Below, piece after piece: positions 1 to 10,627 of a stretch of 64,000 nucleotides of DNA. The notes under the pieces are model-generated. The model worked only from the letters and a program-made list of their open reading frames with translations, was not told the origin of the DNA and made no database searches. The position numbers and the translations under genes are program-made. The number at the start of each line of letters is the position of its first letter. Positions within the stretch are counted from its first letter, which is position 1. The stretch comes from Brucella pituitosa (GTDB lineage: Bacteria; Pseudomonadota; Alphaproteobacteria; Rhizobiales; Rhizobiaceae), in assembly GCF_003049685.1 (NCBI RefSeq), contig NZ_PYSY02000003.1:310001-374000 (forward strand), given 5' to 3'.

Positions 1-674
1 GCGGGCATGGGCGACGGCTTGCCAGTGTATTCTTCTGATCCCCGATTTCCGGTCAAGAACTCCACCCGATAGCCTTTGGCGTTCACGAAGGCGACCACCT
101 TAGCCTTATCGGCCTGGTGCGGAATCTCTCGGAATTCAGGGTCGACTGACTGGAGGATTTCGAGGATTGGCGGGAGACTATCTTGGACACTAGCCGATAT
201 TGCGAAGTCCTGAGCGAAGTCTGCGTCGCCTGTCTGCAGCGCGACAGAGGGCAGCCGGACACCGAGCATTCCAGCATAGGTGCTGAATGCCACCGACCCA
301 ATCAAGATGGCGCGCAGCCGGAACAACCCAGCATCGGCTAAGGCTTTCGTGACGTCCCCAGCGAAGGGATCAGGACCGGGAAGGCCGGCGCGTCTCAGCG
401 TGCTAACCATGCGTCTACGCTCTCGGATGTTGTCCTTGATCTCTTTGTGGGCTCTTACCCGCTTAGTGATGGCTTCGTCACTCGCGGGGCCGACGTAGCT
501 TCGTTTGTCTTTGCCCTCGGGGGTGGGGAGATCGAAATACCAATAATCGCGATCTTTGACGGTTACGGTCACAAACCATCCTTCTAAAGGGAAGTCTGCT
601 ACGAATTGTGCATCCATGGTCCGCTGCGCCAACTCCGCGAACATCGTTCTATAGCTGATGTCGATCTCTTTCAT
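1..674 (-). CDS. GSU2403-type nucleotidyltransferase-fold protein (partial, runs off left edge)
   Basis: An open frame starts at the ATG complementary to 672-674 and continues past base 1, giving 224 codons without a stop. The N-terminal part contains a YWYF segment and the phrase 'YVGPASDEAITKR'. The middle contains 'GLFRLRAILIGSVAF', then a Tyr-rich stretch, then 'TGDADFAQDF'. A G-S/T motif followed by an Asp-x-Asp-type motif is the pattern expected of the nucleotidyltransferase fold, and the overall arrangement matches what I recall of the GSU2403 group. Members of that group are poorly characterised; some related folds act in toxin-antitoxin or defence modules, but no activity can be assigned here. 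The C-terminus is missing. The strongest regulatory clue is the pair of repeats directly upstream. Family assignment is from memory of motifs and is moderately secure. Confidence 0.7.
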   Translation of the reverse strand, partial: MKEIDISYRTMFAELAQRTMDAQFVADFPLEGWFVTVTVKDRDYWYFDLPTPEGKDKRSYVGPASDEAITKRVRAHKEIKDNIRERRRMVSTLRRAGLPGPDPFAGDVTKALADAGLFRLRAILIGSVAFSTYAGMLGVRLPSVALQTGDADFAQDFAISASVQDSLPPILEILQSVDPEFREIPHQADKAKVVAFVNAKGYRVEFLTGNRGSEEYTGKPSPMP

Positions 675-726
675 CCTTGGCCTTTTCGAATGAGTTGGTC
701 GCACCGGCGGCGAGTTGAACTATGTC

Positions 727-804
727 GTTATAAGTTCTTGCCAAAAACCTTATAGCCAATCTTACCGTTAGCAGCGTTATAAGTTTCTGCCAAAACCTTA
801 TAAC
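727..804. promoter_or_regulatory. Two direct copies of an inverted-repeat operator (GTTATAAG-N14/13-CTTATAAC)
   Basis: Copy 1 (727-756) and copy 2 (776-804) are nearly identical. Each begins GTTATAAG and ends CTTATA(A/G)C, so each is itself an inverted repeat around a TTGCCAAAA-like centre. Start-to-start spacing is 49 bp. They lie about 50 bp upstream of the leftward nucleotidyltransferase-fold gene. This is typical of a dimeric repressor, possibly autoregulatory, binding twice. The binding protein is not identified in the window. Confidence 0.6.
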
Positions 805-1114
805 AAGTTGACCGCGAATAAAAGCCTAGGAACGGGCGCAAGATATGGAGCTTGCCTGTACCAGGGCCGTCACAGGCAAAACAGGCTAGAGGGCGGGAGC
901 CGACCATTACCCCTCCAGTCGCAAATCACAAGCCCGCCTGAAAACCCAGGCGAGATTTTATGCATTTGGGGCTGGCGGCGTTACATCCTGACGGCAGCTG
1001 GTTCAATTCAGAGCAAAAAAGCCGAATGGCCGCCTCGGACGTTATTCCAGACGTCAGAATTGAAAGAGCATGGATTCTTGACTGGAAATCAAGGCGGTCG
1101 ATGACTGCTGTGCT
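805..1114. other. Intergenic stretch with one small hairpin
   Basis: No convincing gene is seen. The only open frame here (808-1104, plus strand) starts with TTG, lacks a ribosome binding site and has no recognisable motif. A 6-bp perfect hairpin (CGCCTG at 935-940, CAGGCG at 947-952) is followed by a short T-containing tract and might be a weak terminator. Confidence 0.4.
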
Positions 1115-2854
1115 CTAATAACCTACGGCAGCACCAGCGACGGCACGGCTGTCGATAGCGCCATAATATCGGTTGTCGCCGCCCTTTTCGATCGTTGCCA
1201 TATCCTTGCCGCCGACAAGAATGCCAGCTGCCTCGCCCCAGACCGGCCAGTCAGCGTCTTCTCCGACCGTATAGCCCATGCCGGTCAGCAACCGGATCGT
1301 ATCCGGCGAAAGCGCGTTCGCTTCCATATAGACCCGATCCGGTAGCCACTGGTGATGGATGCGCGGGGCATCGATAGCCTCCTGAATGTCCATGCCGTGA
1401 TCGATGACATTCATGATCGCCTCAAGCGTGATCGTGATGATGCGCGAACCGCCGGGGCTGCCGATCACCATGAACGGCTTGCCATCCTTCGATACGATAG
1501 TCGGACTCATTGAGGACAACGGTGACTTGCGCGGTTCGATGGCATTGGCTTCACCTTGTATGAGACCATAGAGATTGGCCACGCCCGGCTTGATGGTGAA
1601 GTCGTCCATCTCGTTGTTGAGGAGAATTCCGGTGCCCTCAGCCACCTTGGCCGTGCCGAACGATCCGTTCAGCGTATAGGTCACAGCGACAGCATTGCCG
1701 TCATTATCCACGATGGAATAATGCGTGGTTTCGTTGGACTCCTTGAATTCAGCGGGCTTCAGCGCTTCGCTGACACCAGCGCGATAAGGGTCGATACGAC
1801 TGCGAATTTCTGCAGCATAGGCCTTGCTGGTGAGCTTCTCGATTGGATTGTCAACGAAATCAGGGTCGCCCAATGCCGTGTTGCGGTCCACATAGGCATG
1901 GCGCATCGCTTCCACCATCAAACGCGTGGTTTCTGCCGAACCATAGCCCAGATAGGAAATCGGGTAACCTTCAAGCACGTTCAGGATTTCACAGATGATA
2001 AGTCCACCGGAAGAAGGCGGCGGCGATGAGACGATGTCATAGCCGCGATAGCTGCACTTGACCGGTTCCAGCTCACGGACCTTGTATTCTTCGAAATCGG
2101 CCTTGGCGAGTATGCCCCCATTCTCCTTGCTCGATTTGACAATCAGATCGGCGATATCGCCCTGATAGAAGGCCGATGGCCCGTTTTCCGAAATGGCCGA
2201 AAGCGACTTTGCCAGATCCGGCTGGACAAGCTTTTCACCCAACGGAATCGGTTTTCCATCTTTCAGAAAGATTTTCGCCGCCGCCGGGTCTTTCGCAAGT
2301 CTTTCATTGCCGTCAGCAAAGGAGAGAATATCGCCCAGCTCGAGCGTAAAGCCATCCTTGGCAAGTTTCAGTGCCGGGTCGATCAGCTCCTCGCGCTTGC
2401 GGGTGCCATATTTTTCGCGTGCTTCCTCAAGGCCAGCCACCGTGCCCGGCACGCCGATGGCGAGATAGGTTTCAGTGCTGGCGCCTTCGACCGGCTTGCC
2501 ATCCTTGTCCAGATACATGGTCTTGGTGGCGGCGAGCGGCGCACGCTCGCGAAAATCAAGAAAGGTGCTCTTGCCGTCCTTGAAGCGGATCGTCATGAAG
2601 CCACCGCCGCCGAGATTACCGGCTGTCGGATAGACAACCGCCAGTGCATAGCCGACAGCAACAGCAGCGTCGACGGCATTGCCGCCGTTCTTCAGCACGC
2701 TAACACCGACCTGCGAGGCAAGATGCTGAGCTGTAACCACCATGCCGTTTTGCCCTTCCGCCGGAGCGGGTGATGCCGCGTGAGCCGAAGGCAGATGACC
2801 CGCAATGGCGATAACAGCGGCAAGGGAAAACGATTTCAGTCCGTAATGCTGCAT
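1115..2854 (-). CDS. ggt: Gamma-glutamyltransferase (glutathione hydrolase), periplasmic
   Basis: A 579-residue proenzyme of the Ntn-hydrolase superfamily that cleaves gamma-glutamyl bonds of glutathione and related peptides in the periplasm. The N-terminus has a signal peptide (hydrophobic run ending in AHAA near residue 27). The heavy-chain part contains 'GGNAVDAAVAVGYAL' and 'GNLGGGGFM'. The autoprocessing and catalytic site is the TTHYS motif, with its Thr near residue 376. The small subunit carries 'GSPGGSR', which forms the oxyanion and substrate site. Length fits the family. The ATG start is supported by an AGGAGG site about 7 bases upstream. It stands alone, with 336 bp between it and thuB, so it is probably monocistronic. 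Confidence 0.95.
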   Translation of the reverse strand: MQHYGLKSFSLAAVIAIAGHLPSAHAASPAPAEGQNGMVVTAQHLASQVGVSVLKNGGNAVDAAVAVGYALAVVYPTAGNLGGGGFMTIRFKDGKSTFLDFRERAPLAATKTMYLDKDGKPVEGASTETYLAIGVPGTVAGLEEAREKYGTRKREELIDPALKLAKDGFTLELGDILSFADGNERLAKDPAAAKIFLKDGKPIPLGEKLVQPDLAKSLSAISENGPSAFYQGDIADLIVKSSKENGGILAKADFEEYKVRELEPVKCSYRGYDIVSSPPPSSGGLIICEILNVLEGYPISYLGYGSAETTRLMVEAMRHAYVDRNTALGDPDFVDNPIEKLTSKAYAAEIRSRIDPYRAGVSEALKPAEFKESNETTHYSIVDNDGNAVAVTYTLNGSFGTAKVAEGTGILLNNEMDDFTIKPGVANLYGLIQGEANAIEPRKSPLSSMSPTIVSKDGKPFMVIGSPGGSRIITITLEAIMNVIDHGMDIQEAIDAPRIHHQWLPDRVYMEANALSPDTIRLLTGMGYTVGEDADWPVWGEAAGILVGGKDMATIEKGGDNRYYGAIDSRAVAGAAVGY

Positions 2855-3190
2855 GTCTTTTCCTCCTATGTAATCTGCCAGGTGGATTGGACAACAACGT
2901 GCGCAATATCACAGGCAAAAGCAAGCACGAGAAAATTTAACTAATTGATGTTGCGAATAGCACGTGGAGCGATACTCATGTGCCAATTTTGCGGAATGAA
3001 GTGGTGATTTATGGTGTCCGACATTATTCCCGGCAATGTCTGCAAGTCCTCGGGAGCTGCCTCGTACTCATCAGCACCCTTTGCTACATATCAGCGTCGT
3101 CTCAATCGCCAGATCAGAATAGCGACATTGGCCGCATCAATTGAGCATGCCGATTAAGAAAACCGGCACGCATCTTATTGAGTATCAAGC
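2855..3190. other. Intergenic region carrying the ggt promoter
   Basis: No gene is supported. The ggt ribosome binding site (AGGAGG on the minus strand) lies close to 2860. Upstream sequence is AT-rich around 2935-2960, as expected for a promoter, but no clear operator or terminator was recognised. Confidence 0.35.
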
Positions 3191-4234
3191 TCACATAATT
3201 TTGGGCAGAGGCCCATCCACATTCATGGCGTGATCCAGCACGCGTTGCAGATTAGCTGCGTGGCGGAAATCTGGCTGAAGGCTAACGCCATTGGCGACAG
3301 CTTTGGCAAAGCGTTGATAGTTCGTTTTTACCGTCCCCGCATCAATATCGCGCCATGTGGCCGTTTCGATATCTTCGCCAAATGAGCCGCGGAGGCTCGA
3401 GCCGGTTGGTGTGTGAAGCACCTCAAGCGCACCTTTGTCACCGTGAATACGCAGGCGTAACTCGTTGAGATGGCCCGTTGCCCAGCGGCTTGCATGGATA
3501 ACGCCCAGTGCACCGTTTGCATATTCGGCACTCATGACGAAGCTGTCATTCGCGTCCATTACATATTCGCCGATTTGGTTATTATCAGCTTTCTCAAACG
3601 TTTTTAGATGTGCGGAAGCGCGCTCCACATCGCTGCCAATGGCGTAAGATGCGAAGTCGAGAATATGGATGCCGACATCGCCCAGAACGCCGTTTGAGCC
3701 ATGTTTTGTGGAAAGCCGCCAGAGCCATTTGCTTTCGGTTTTCCAGTCCCCCCAAGCTTTAGATACAAGCCAGCTTTGCAGATATGACGCTTCAAAATGG
3801 CGTATCTGGCCGATTTCTCCTGCGAGAACCATCTCTCGTGCTTTTTGTAGTGGAGCGACATTACGATAGGTCAGGTTGACCATATTGATGATACCAGCCT
3901 GTTCGGCGGCATCCGCCATTTCCGCTGCCAGTGCATAGTTTTCCGCCAGGGGCTTTTCGCAGAAAACATGCTTGCCAGCGCCGATTAACGCCAAGGTGGT
4001 TGGATGGTGGATTGCATCGGGCGTGACATTTGCCACAGCATCAAACTGGCCCCATGCAATTGCATCCTCAAGTCGGGTGAAGCGGTTTTGGATGCCGTGA
4101 TTTTCAGAGAACGCATCGACACGTTCCGCTGAGACATCGCAGGCTGCAACGAGTTCTACACCTTCAATAACTTTGAAGGCTTCGGCATGGCTTTTCGCCA
4201 TGCCGCCAGTTCCAAGAATAAGAAGCCTCATCAT
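3191..4234 (-). CDS. thuB: Gfo/Idh/MocA-family sugar dehydrogenase, ThuB-like
   Basis: A 347-residue NAD(P)-dependent oxidoreductase. The N-terminal Rossmann fold shows 'ILGTGGMAKSHAEAF', and the family motif 'HVFCEKPLAEN' (EKP, around residue 93-95) marks the Gfo/Idh/MocA family. In Sinorhizobium meliloti ThuA and ThuB convert imported trehalose, maltose or sucrose to 3-keto derivatives; that role is transferred here from synteny. It is the last gene of the operon, begins six bases after thuA and has a GAGG-type ribosome binding site inside the end of thuA. The order E-F-G-K-A-B matches the characterised thu operon. Confidence 0.9.
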   Translation of the reverse strand: MMRLLILGTGGMAKSHAEAFKVIEGVELVAACDVSAERVDAFSENHGIQNRFTRLEDAIAWGQFDAVANVTPDAIHHPTTLALIGAGKHVFCEKPLAENYALAAEMADAAEQAGIINMVNLTYRNVAPLQKAREMVLAGEIGQIRHFEASYLQSWLVSKAWGDWKTESKWLWRLSTKHGSNGVLGDVGIHILDFASYAIGSDVERASAHLKTFEKADNNQIGEYVMDANDSFVMSAEYANGALGVIHASRWATGHLNELRLRIHGDKGALEVLHTPTGSSLRGSFGEDIETATWRDIDAGTVKTNYQRFAKAVANGVSLQPDFRHAANLQRVLDHAMNVDGPLPKIM

Positions 4235-4239
4235 GCACC

Positions 4240-5025
4240 TCAGCGATAACCGGCTTCGCCGGCTTTGTGCAGTTTCGGGCCACGCTCCTCGATGGATTCT
4301 GGCGCCTTATCGACGGGTACGTTCGGTGCTGTATGAATACCTGTCCAAGCAGGCTGCGGATTGTATGCCCATTTGACTGAGTTGCGCAGAACAGTCTGCA
4401 CATTGGCGTCGTGATAGGTTGGGTAGGTTTCATGGCCGGGGCGGAAATAGAAAATATTGCCAGCGCCACGACGCCAGGTCATGCCGGAGCGAAACACTTC
4501 GCCACCTGCAAACCATGAAATGAAGACAGTTTCGAGTGGTTCAGGCACCGAGAACTGCTCGCCATACATTTCCTCATTTTCAAGCACGAAGTTTTCTTCC
4601 AAGCCCTGTGCAATCGGATGACCACGATTGACGACCCACACGCGCTCGCGCTCGCCAGCCTCACGCCATTTCAATGCGCATGGGGTGCCCATCAGGCGTT
4701 TGAAGATTTTCGAGAAATGGCCGGAGTGCAGAACGATGAGGCCCATGCCTTCAAACACACGCTTCGCAACACGCTCAACGATCTCGTCATGGACGCCGCC
4801 GTGATCCTTATGGCCCCACCAGACGAGCACATCGGTTTGCGCAAGCCGTTCCTCGCTCAGGCCGTGGTCCGGTTCCTGCAAGGTTGCGGTTGTTGCTTCA
4901 ATATCTGTATCCCCATTCAGGCTTGCAGCAATCGTGTTGTGCATACCATCCGGATAAATTGCGCGGACGGTTTCATTGATCTTCTCGTGAACATTTTCAC
5001 CCCAGACGATAGTGCGAATAGGCAC
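4240..5025 (-). CDS. thuA: ThuA-domain trehalose utilisation protein
   Basis: A 261-residue protein of the ThuA family, whose fold resembles class I glutamine amidotransferases. The segments '[22 protein letters not shown]', '[15 protein letters not shown]' and the C-terminal '[16 protein letters not shown]' are characteristic. The start is a GTG complementary to 5023-5025, two bases after the thuK stop, with AAGGAG inside the end of thuK, so the two are translationally linked. It acts with ThuB on disaccharides taken up by ThuEFGK. Function is inferred from family and operon position. Confidence 0.9.
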   Translation of the reverse strand: MPIRTIVWGENVHEKINETVRAIYPDGMHNTIAASLNGDTDIEATTATLQEPDHGLSEERLAQTDVLVWWGHKDHGGVHDEIVERVAKRVFEGMGLIVLHSGHFSKIFKRLMGTPCALKWREAGERERVWVVNRGHPIAQGLEENFVLENEEMYGEQFSVPEPLETVFISWFAGGEVFRSGMTWRRGAGNIFYFRPGHETYPTYHDANVQTVLRNSVKWAYNPQPAWTGIHTAPNVPVDKAPESIEERGPKLHKAGEAGYR

Positions 5026-5027
5026 GA

Positions 5028-6083
5028 TTATTCTCCTTGTTTTGGCGTTGTCGCCTTGGTCATTGAACTTGGGAGGTCTGCGTCAAATGCGCGGCCTGCT
5101 TCATCGAAGCGATGAATGGTTTCTTCTGCGGGGGAGATGGAAAGTGTCTCGCCAGACTTGCGCGTTGCCACGCCGTTTTCACGAACCACAAGCGGCTCCT
5201 CAAGTCCGAGATCGATATAGACATAGGTGTCTGAACCCAGAATTTCTGTATGAATTACGCGCCCGGTCCAGTGTCCATCGTTTGGCACAATTTTAAGGTG
5301 TTCAGGGCGTAGGCCTATGGTGTGTGCCTTGAACCCTTCAGCATGGTCGCCGGTCAGGAAGTTCATTTTGGGTGATCCGATAAATCCGGCAACGAACAAT
5401 GAATTCGGCTTTTCATAAAGCTCGAGCGGCGTGCCGATCTGCTCCACGCGACCGTCACGCAACACACAGATGCGATCAGCCAGTGTCATGGCCTCCACCT
5501 GATCATGTGTCACATAGATCATGGTGGTGTTTTCCATGCTCTGATGGAGCTTCGCGATTTCAAGTCGCGTTGCTACGCGAAGAGCCGCGTCGAGATTGGA
5601 TAGAGGCTCATCAAACAGGAAGACTTTGGGATCACGCACGATGGCGCGGCCGATGGCAACGCGCTGACGCTGGCCACCAGAAAGCTGGCGGGGGAGGCGC
5701 TCCAGGTAAGGTGTGAGTTGGAGCATCTTGGCAGCACTTTGAATGCGGTCTTTGCATTCCTGCTTGGTTTTTCCGGCAAGCTGCATACCAAAGGCCATGT
5801 TTTGATATACAGTCATATGCGGATAAAGCGCATAGGATTGAAACACCATCGCAATGCCGCGCTTGAATGGGCTGAGGCTGTTGACCACCGTTCCGTCGAT
5901 GGACAATTCGCCGTCAGTAATTTCCTCAAGTCCCGCGATCAGGCGAAGAAGTGTAGACTTGCCACAGCCGGACGGCCCGACAAAAACCATGAATTCGCCC
6001 GGGCGGATATCCATATCCACGCCCTTGATGACTTCAAAATTGCCAAAAGATTTGCGCACATTGCGCAGTTGAAGTTCGGCCAT
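5028..6083 (-). CDS. thuK: ABC sugar importer ATP-binding protein (MalK/UgpC type)
   Basis: A 351-residue cytoplasmic ATPase powering disaccharide uptake. Walker A is GPSGCGKST near residue 37, the Q-loop is in '[14 protein letters not shown]', the ABC signature is LSGGQRQR near residue 134, Walker B is VFLFDEP near 155, and the switch His is in 'YVTHDQ'. The C-terminal third has the regulatory TOBE region ('[11 protein letters not shown]'), as in MalK. It lies between the permease genes and thuA with 2-11 bp gaps and a TAGGAG ribosome binding site. Confidence 0.95.
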   Translation of the reverse strand: MAELQLRNVRKSFGNFEVIKGVDMDIRPGEFMVFVGPSGCGKSTLLRLIAGLEEITDGELSIDGTVVNSLSPFKRGIAMVFQSYALYPHMTVYQNMAFGMQLAGKTKQECKDRIQSAAKMLQLTPYLERLPRQLSGGQRQRVAIGRAIVRDPKVFLFDEPLSNLDAALRVATRLEIAKLHQSMENTTMIYVTHDQVEAMTLADRICVLRDGRVEQIGTPLELYEKPNSLFVAGFIGSPKMNFLTGDHAEGFKAHTIGLRPEHLKIVPNDGHWTGRVIHTEILGSDTYVYIDLGLEEPLVVRENGVATRKSGETLSISPAEETIHRFDEAGRAFDADLPSSMTKATTPKQGE

Positions 6084-6094
6084 TGGTTAAACTC

Positions 6095-6919
6095 CTAGCC
6101 TTTGACACCGCCAGCCGTGAGACCAGAAACGATCCGACGCTGGAAGATGAGAACGAGGACGACAAGAGGAACGGTGACGATGACCGAAGCGGCCATGATG
6201 TTGCCCCATGGAATTTCAAACTGGCTGCTGCCAGACAGAAGTGCGATGGCGACCGGAACCGTGCGTTGCCCTGCTGATGAGGTGAAGGTGAGGGCGAAAA
6301 GGAATTCGTTCCATGCGGAAATGAAGGCGAGCAGCCCGGTTGTGACAAGAGCGGGCCACATCAGCGGCATGAAAACGCGCGTGATAATGACCCATGGCGA
6401 GGCACCGTCAACAATTGCCGCTTCTTCGATCTCGACAGGAAGATCACGCATGAAGGTGGTTAGCACCCAGACGGTGAATGGCAGCGTGAAGATCATGTAG
6501 GAGAAAATCAGCGCAAGGGGGGTATTGAAGATGCCGAGAAAGCGGATCAGTTCGAACAGGCCAGCGAGCACCGCAATTTGCGGGAACATTGAAACCGACA
6601 GGATGGTCAGCAGCAACAGTCCGCGACCACGGAAGTTAACACGCGCCAGCGCATAGGCCGCGGTCACGGCAAGCAGCAACGAGATTGCGACCACAACCGT
6701 TGCTATAAGAAGTGAGTTTCCGAGGCTTTGAACGAAGCTGCCATGGGTCAGCACGCCGGTATAATTTGCGACCGAGAAATTTTCTGGCCAGAAATCAACC
6801 TGGAACAGCGCCGTTCCCGATTTGAAGCTCGTGATGATTGCATAGTAAAACGGAAACACCGCAATTAGGATGATGAACGCAACCAGCAGATAAAAGCTAA
6901 GGGTTTTCACATAGTGCAT
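6095..6919 (-). CDS. thuG: ABC sugar importer inner-membrane permease (MalG type)
   Basis: A 274-residue integral membrane protein with six predicted spans, beginning 'FYLLVAFIILIAVFPFYYAI'. The conserved permease loop 'EIEEAAIVDGASPW...P' (EAA motif) lies around residue 175-195 and contacts the ATPase. The C-terminal span ends with 'FQRRIVSGLTAGGVKG', typical of MalG-like proteins. It starts 4 bp after thuF. It forms the membrane channel with ThuF. Confidence 0.93.
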   Translation of the reverse strand: MHYVKTLSFYLLVAFIILIAVFPFYYAIITSFKSGTALFQVDFWPENFSVANYTGVLTHGSFVQSLGNSLLIATVVVAISLLLAVTAAYALARVNFRGRGLLLLTILSVSMFPQIAVLAGLFELIRFLGIFNTPLALIFSYMIFTLPFTVWVLTTFMRDLPVEIEEAAIVDGASPWVIITRVFMPLMWPALVTTGLLAFISAWNEFLFALTFTSSAGQRTVPVAIALLSGSSQFEIPWGNIMAASVIVTVPLVVLVLIFQRRIVSGLTAGGVKG

Positions 6920-6923
6920 GATG

Positions 6924-7904
<981 letters not shown>

Positions 7905-7987
7905 AATTTTCCTCTAGGACTTTCGCGCTTGGGAAACATGCGTTCGGATTGCTTGGGACGATAATCCGAACGCCGCTTGAACAGTCC

Positions 7988-9253
7988 TTACCAGCCAGAA
8001 CCTTCAAGTTCGGTCAGTTCGACTTCAAGCAATTCAAGATTTTCAGCCGCAGTACCGTTGCCAGAAAGAGTCTTGTGGACGGCATTCCAGAACTTGGCAG
8101 AAACCTCGTTATATTTCACCTTGGTGGCTGCCGACGGGCGCGGTACCGCGTTTTGGAATATCGGCTTCCAGTTTGCCATAAATGGCTGAGCCGCGATGAT
8201 CTCCTGGTCATCATAAAGCGCTTCAATGGTCGGAAGACGCGAGATTTCGATGGCCTGTACCTTTTGCACTTCGGGCGATGCGAGATATTTCACCAGAGCA
8301 ACCGCTGCACCTTGCTTGGTTGAGTATTTGGATACAGCAAGGTTCCAGCCGCCAAGTGCCGAGGAGGGTGCTTCACCATCCGCACCGGCGGGCAAGGGTG
8401 CAACGTCAAATCTGCCTTTTACCGCGCTGTCGTCATTGTTGCCGAGTGCATAAGCGTAAGGCCAATTGCGCATGAATACGGCATTGCCCGTTTGCCAGAC
8501 ACCACGCGACTCTTCTTCCTGATAGGCCAATACACCCTGCGGTGATATTGAATTGATCCAGCCTTTTGCGCGATCAAGAGCCGCCACGGCCTGTTCATTA
8601 TTGACTGAAATCGTTCCGTCGGCCTCAACGATCTGGCCGCCGCCTGACGATTTAACCCATTCAAGTGCGTTGCATGTCAGGCCTTCATAAGCATTACCTT
8701 GGAACACAAAGCCCCAAAGATCGGCCTTACCATCCGCACGCTCTTTATCCATAATTTCTTTGGCAGTCGTCGTCATTTCATCCCATGTTTTCGGGACGGC
8801 CTTGCCATATTTCTCCAGCAAGTCTTTGCGATAAAACAGTGCTGGAGCATCTGTATAAAATGGTAATGCAACCAGTTTCCCGTTCACGGTTTGAGACGCG
8901 ATGATCGATGGGAAATGCGTGCCGGTGACGTCTTTTGTTGCTTCTTTCAGATCGACAAACTGGTCCGAAAGCTGTGGTGCCCACACGATATCGGTTTGAT
9001 AAACGTCAATATCGGCATTGCCTGCCGCAAGCCACAACCGATACTGGCTGAATTGCTCGCTACTGGATGACGGCATCGCAACGATGTTGACCTTGTGGCC
9101 AGTGTCTTTTTCAAATTTGGAAATCTGTTCTTGTAGAAACTTGATGTTATTGCCGGTCGAATTTGCGGCAATTGAAATCTCGTCGGCCTCAGCAAACGTC
9201 GTTGTCAGACCAAAAACTGCACAAGCTGCCAGAGCGCTCGTTATCTTTTTCAT
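7988..9253 (-). CDS. thuE: Periplasmic disaccharide-binding protein of the Thu system
   Basis: A 421-residue extracellular solute-binding protein (family 1) that captures the sugar in the periplasm. I chose the ATG complementary to 9251-9253 because AGGAGG lies a few bases upstream and the protein then begins with a signal peptide ('MKKITSALAACAVFGLTTTFAEA'). A longer frame from 9280 would put nine extra residues before the signal. It is the first gene of the operon and faces thuR across a region holding two LacI-type operators. Confidence 0.93.
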   Translation of the reverse strand: MKKITSALAACAVFGLTTTFAEADEISIAANSTGNNIKFLQEQISKFEKDTGHKVNIVAMPSSSSEQFSQYRLWLAAGNADIDVYQTDIVWAPQLSDQFVDLKEATKDVTGTHFPSIIASQTVNGKLVALPFYTDAPALFYRKDLLEKYGKAVPKTWDEMTTTAKEIMDKERADGKADLWGFVFQGNAYEGLTCNALEWVKSSGGGQIVEADGTISVNNEQAVAALDRAKGWINSISPQGVLAYQEEESRGVWQTGNAVFMRNWPYAYALGNNDDSAVKGRFDVAPLPAGADGEAPSSALGGWNLAVSKYSTKQGAAVALVKYLASPEVQKVQAIEISRLPTIEALYDDQEIIAAQPFMANWKPIFQNAVPRPSAATKVKYNEVSAKFWNAVHKTLSGNGTAAENLELLEVELTELEGSGW

Positions 9254-9294
9254 TGGTTCCTCCTCCCATCCATTCAGCAAGCGGTTTGATAAAA

Positions 9295-9507
9295 TCGAAA
9301 ACGGTTTGGATGGTCAAAAGGTTGCAGACGGTGGCTTTTCTGTCAACCCACTCATTATTGCAGTTGAATGACATTTAAATTTTTATAATTTTATTATTTA
9401 TATTCAAAGAACTAATGTGGAAGATGAAACGCGAGGCGTTGCTTTCAACGCTGCGATCTTGCGATAATTCACTATAAGTTTTTGAAAAATATTGAAAACG
9501 CTTTCAA
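9295..9507. promoter_or_regulatory. Two candidate ThuR (LacI-family) operators between thuE and thuR
   Basis: Site 1 at 9492-9507 reads TTGAAAACGCTTTCAA, a near-perfect palindrome centred on CG. Site 2 at 9295-9310 reads TCGAAAACGGTTTGGA, sharing the GAAAACG core. A central CG flanked by AAA and TTT is the usual LacI-family operator design. Site 2 sits about 40 bp upstream of the thuE start and site 1 about 100 bp upstream of thuR, so both transcripts could be controlled and the intervening DNA looped. Between them is AT-rich promoter-like sequence. Confidence 0.7.
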
Positions 9508-9610
9508 AATTCGTCATTGTCGTTACGATCAACTCTGGATATGCCAGATGTTAACAGCTGCAACCCCGCAATAATCGCTTGCCTCATATGTGTCTAAATC
9601 GATAACCCAA

Positions 9611-10627
9611 ATGAAACTTCGCGAATTCGCTAAACAAGTCGGTCTCTCTGCTACCACTGTCAGCCGTGCGCTGAGCGGTTATCCTGAGGTTGCCGAAAGC
9701 ACGCGCAAGCGCGTGATGGACGAAGCTATCCGCCTTGGCTACAGGCCGAACGTGAATGCGGTGCGGCTGGTAACGGGCCGTGCCGGTGCGATTGGTGTTG
9801 TGATGGGACGCAACAGCGAGTTTCACTTCGCGGAATTTATGCGCGGCATGGCCGAACGCCTGAGCGTTGACGAAGTGGATATTCTCGTCAGTCCGACTGC
9901 AAGCACTGGCACGGACGACGAGGTTCAGCTTTGCCACAGGCTTGCGATAAGCAGGCGAGTTGATGCGATTATTATCACGTCACCGAAGCCAAATGATGAA
10001 CGCATAAAGCTGCTGCACGAACTTGGCATGCCGTTTCTTGTCCACGGGCGGTCAGACACGGACATACCGCATGCATGGCTTGATATCGATAATGAAGGTG
10101 CTGTTTATCGTTCGACAGCACATTTGCTCGATCTCGGTCACACGCATATCGCCATGATTAATGGGCGTTATGGGTTTACTTTTTCGCTCCATCGCGATGC
10201 AGGTTATCGCAAGGCACTTGAGGAAAAGGGTGTCGTTTTCGATCCTGACCTCGTTGAACATGGCGACTTCACCGATGAAGTAGGCTATCGTCTTGCAAAA
10301 AAATTGCTTGAGCAGACTCCCCGACCAACAGCGTTTGTTGCTGGCTCCATGATGACGGCACTTGGTATTTATCGTGCAGCACGATCGCTTGGTTTGACCA
10401 TTGGCAAAGACATTTCAGTCATTGCGCATGATGACGTTATTTCATTTTTGAGCGCCGATAATATGGTGCCGTCACTCACCGCTACGCGTTCTTCTATGCG
10501 TGCCGCTGGTAAACGCTCTGCTGACTTATTGATGGATATGCTCGATGGTCGCGTGGCGTCTGATGTTCACGAACTCTGGCCGGTTGAACTCATCTTGAGA
10601 GAAACAGCTGTCCGCGCGCCGAAATAG
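9611..10627 (+). CDS. thuR: LacI-family repressor of the trehalose-type operon
   Basis: A regulator of about 338 residues. The helix-turn-helix is at the very N-terminus: 'MKLREFAKQVGLSATTVSRALSGYPEV', followed by the hinge 'LGYRPNVNAVRL'. The rest is a periplasmic-binding-protein-like sugar sensor ending in 'PSLTATRSSMRAAGKRSADLLMDML'. I prefer the ATG at 9611 because the HTH normally begins immediately; a GTG at 9590 would add seven residues. Neither start has a strong ribosome binding site. It is divergent from thuE, and its likely operators are at 9295-9310 and 9492-9507. Confidence 0.88.
   Translation: MKLREFAKQVGLSATTVSRALSGYPEVAESTRKRVMDEAIRLGYRPNVNAVRLVTGRAGAIGVVMGRNSEFHFAEFMRGMAERLSVDEVDILVSPTASTGTDDEVQLCHRLAISRRVDAIIITSPKPNDERIKLLHELGMPFLVHGRSDTDIPHAWLDIDNEGAVYRSTAHLLDLGHTHIAMINGRYGFTFSLHRDAGYRKALEEKGVVFDPDLVEHGDFTDEVGYRLAKKLLEQTPRPTAFVAGSMMTALGIYRAARSLGLTIGKDISVIAHDDVISFLSADNMVPSLTATRSSMRAAGKRSADLLMDMLDGRVASDVHELWPVELILRETAVRAPK

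Noticed and set aside
808..1104. 98-codon plus-strand frame
   Set aside because: TTG start, no ribosome binding site, no motif; composition not protein-like.
1556..2029. 157-codon plus-strand frame
   Set aside because: Antisense to the catalytic region of ggt.
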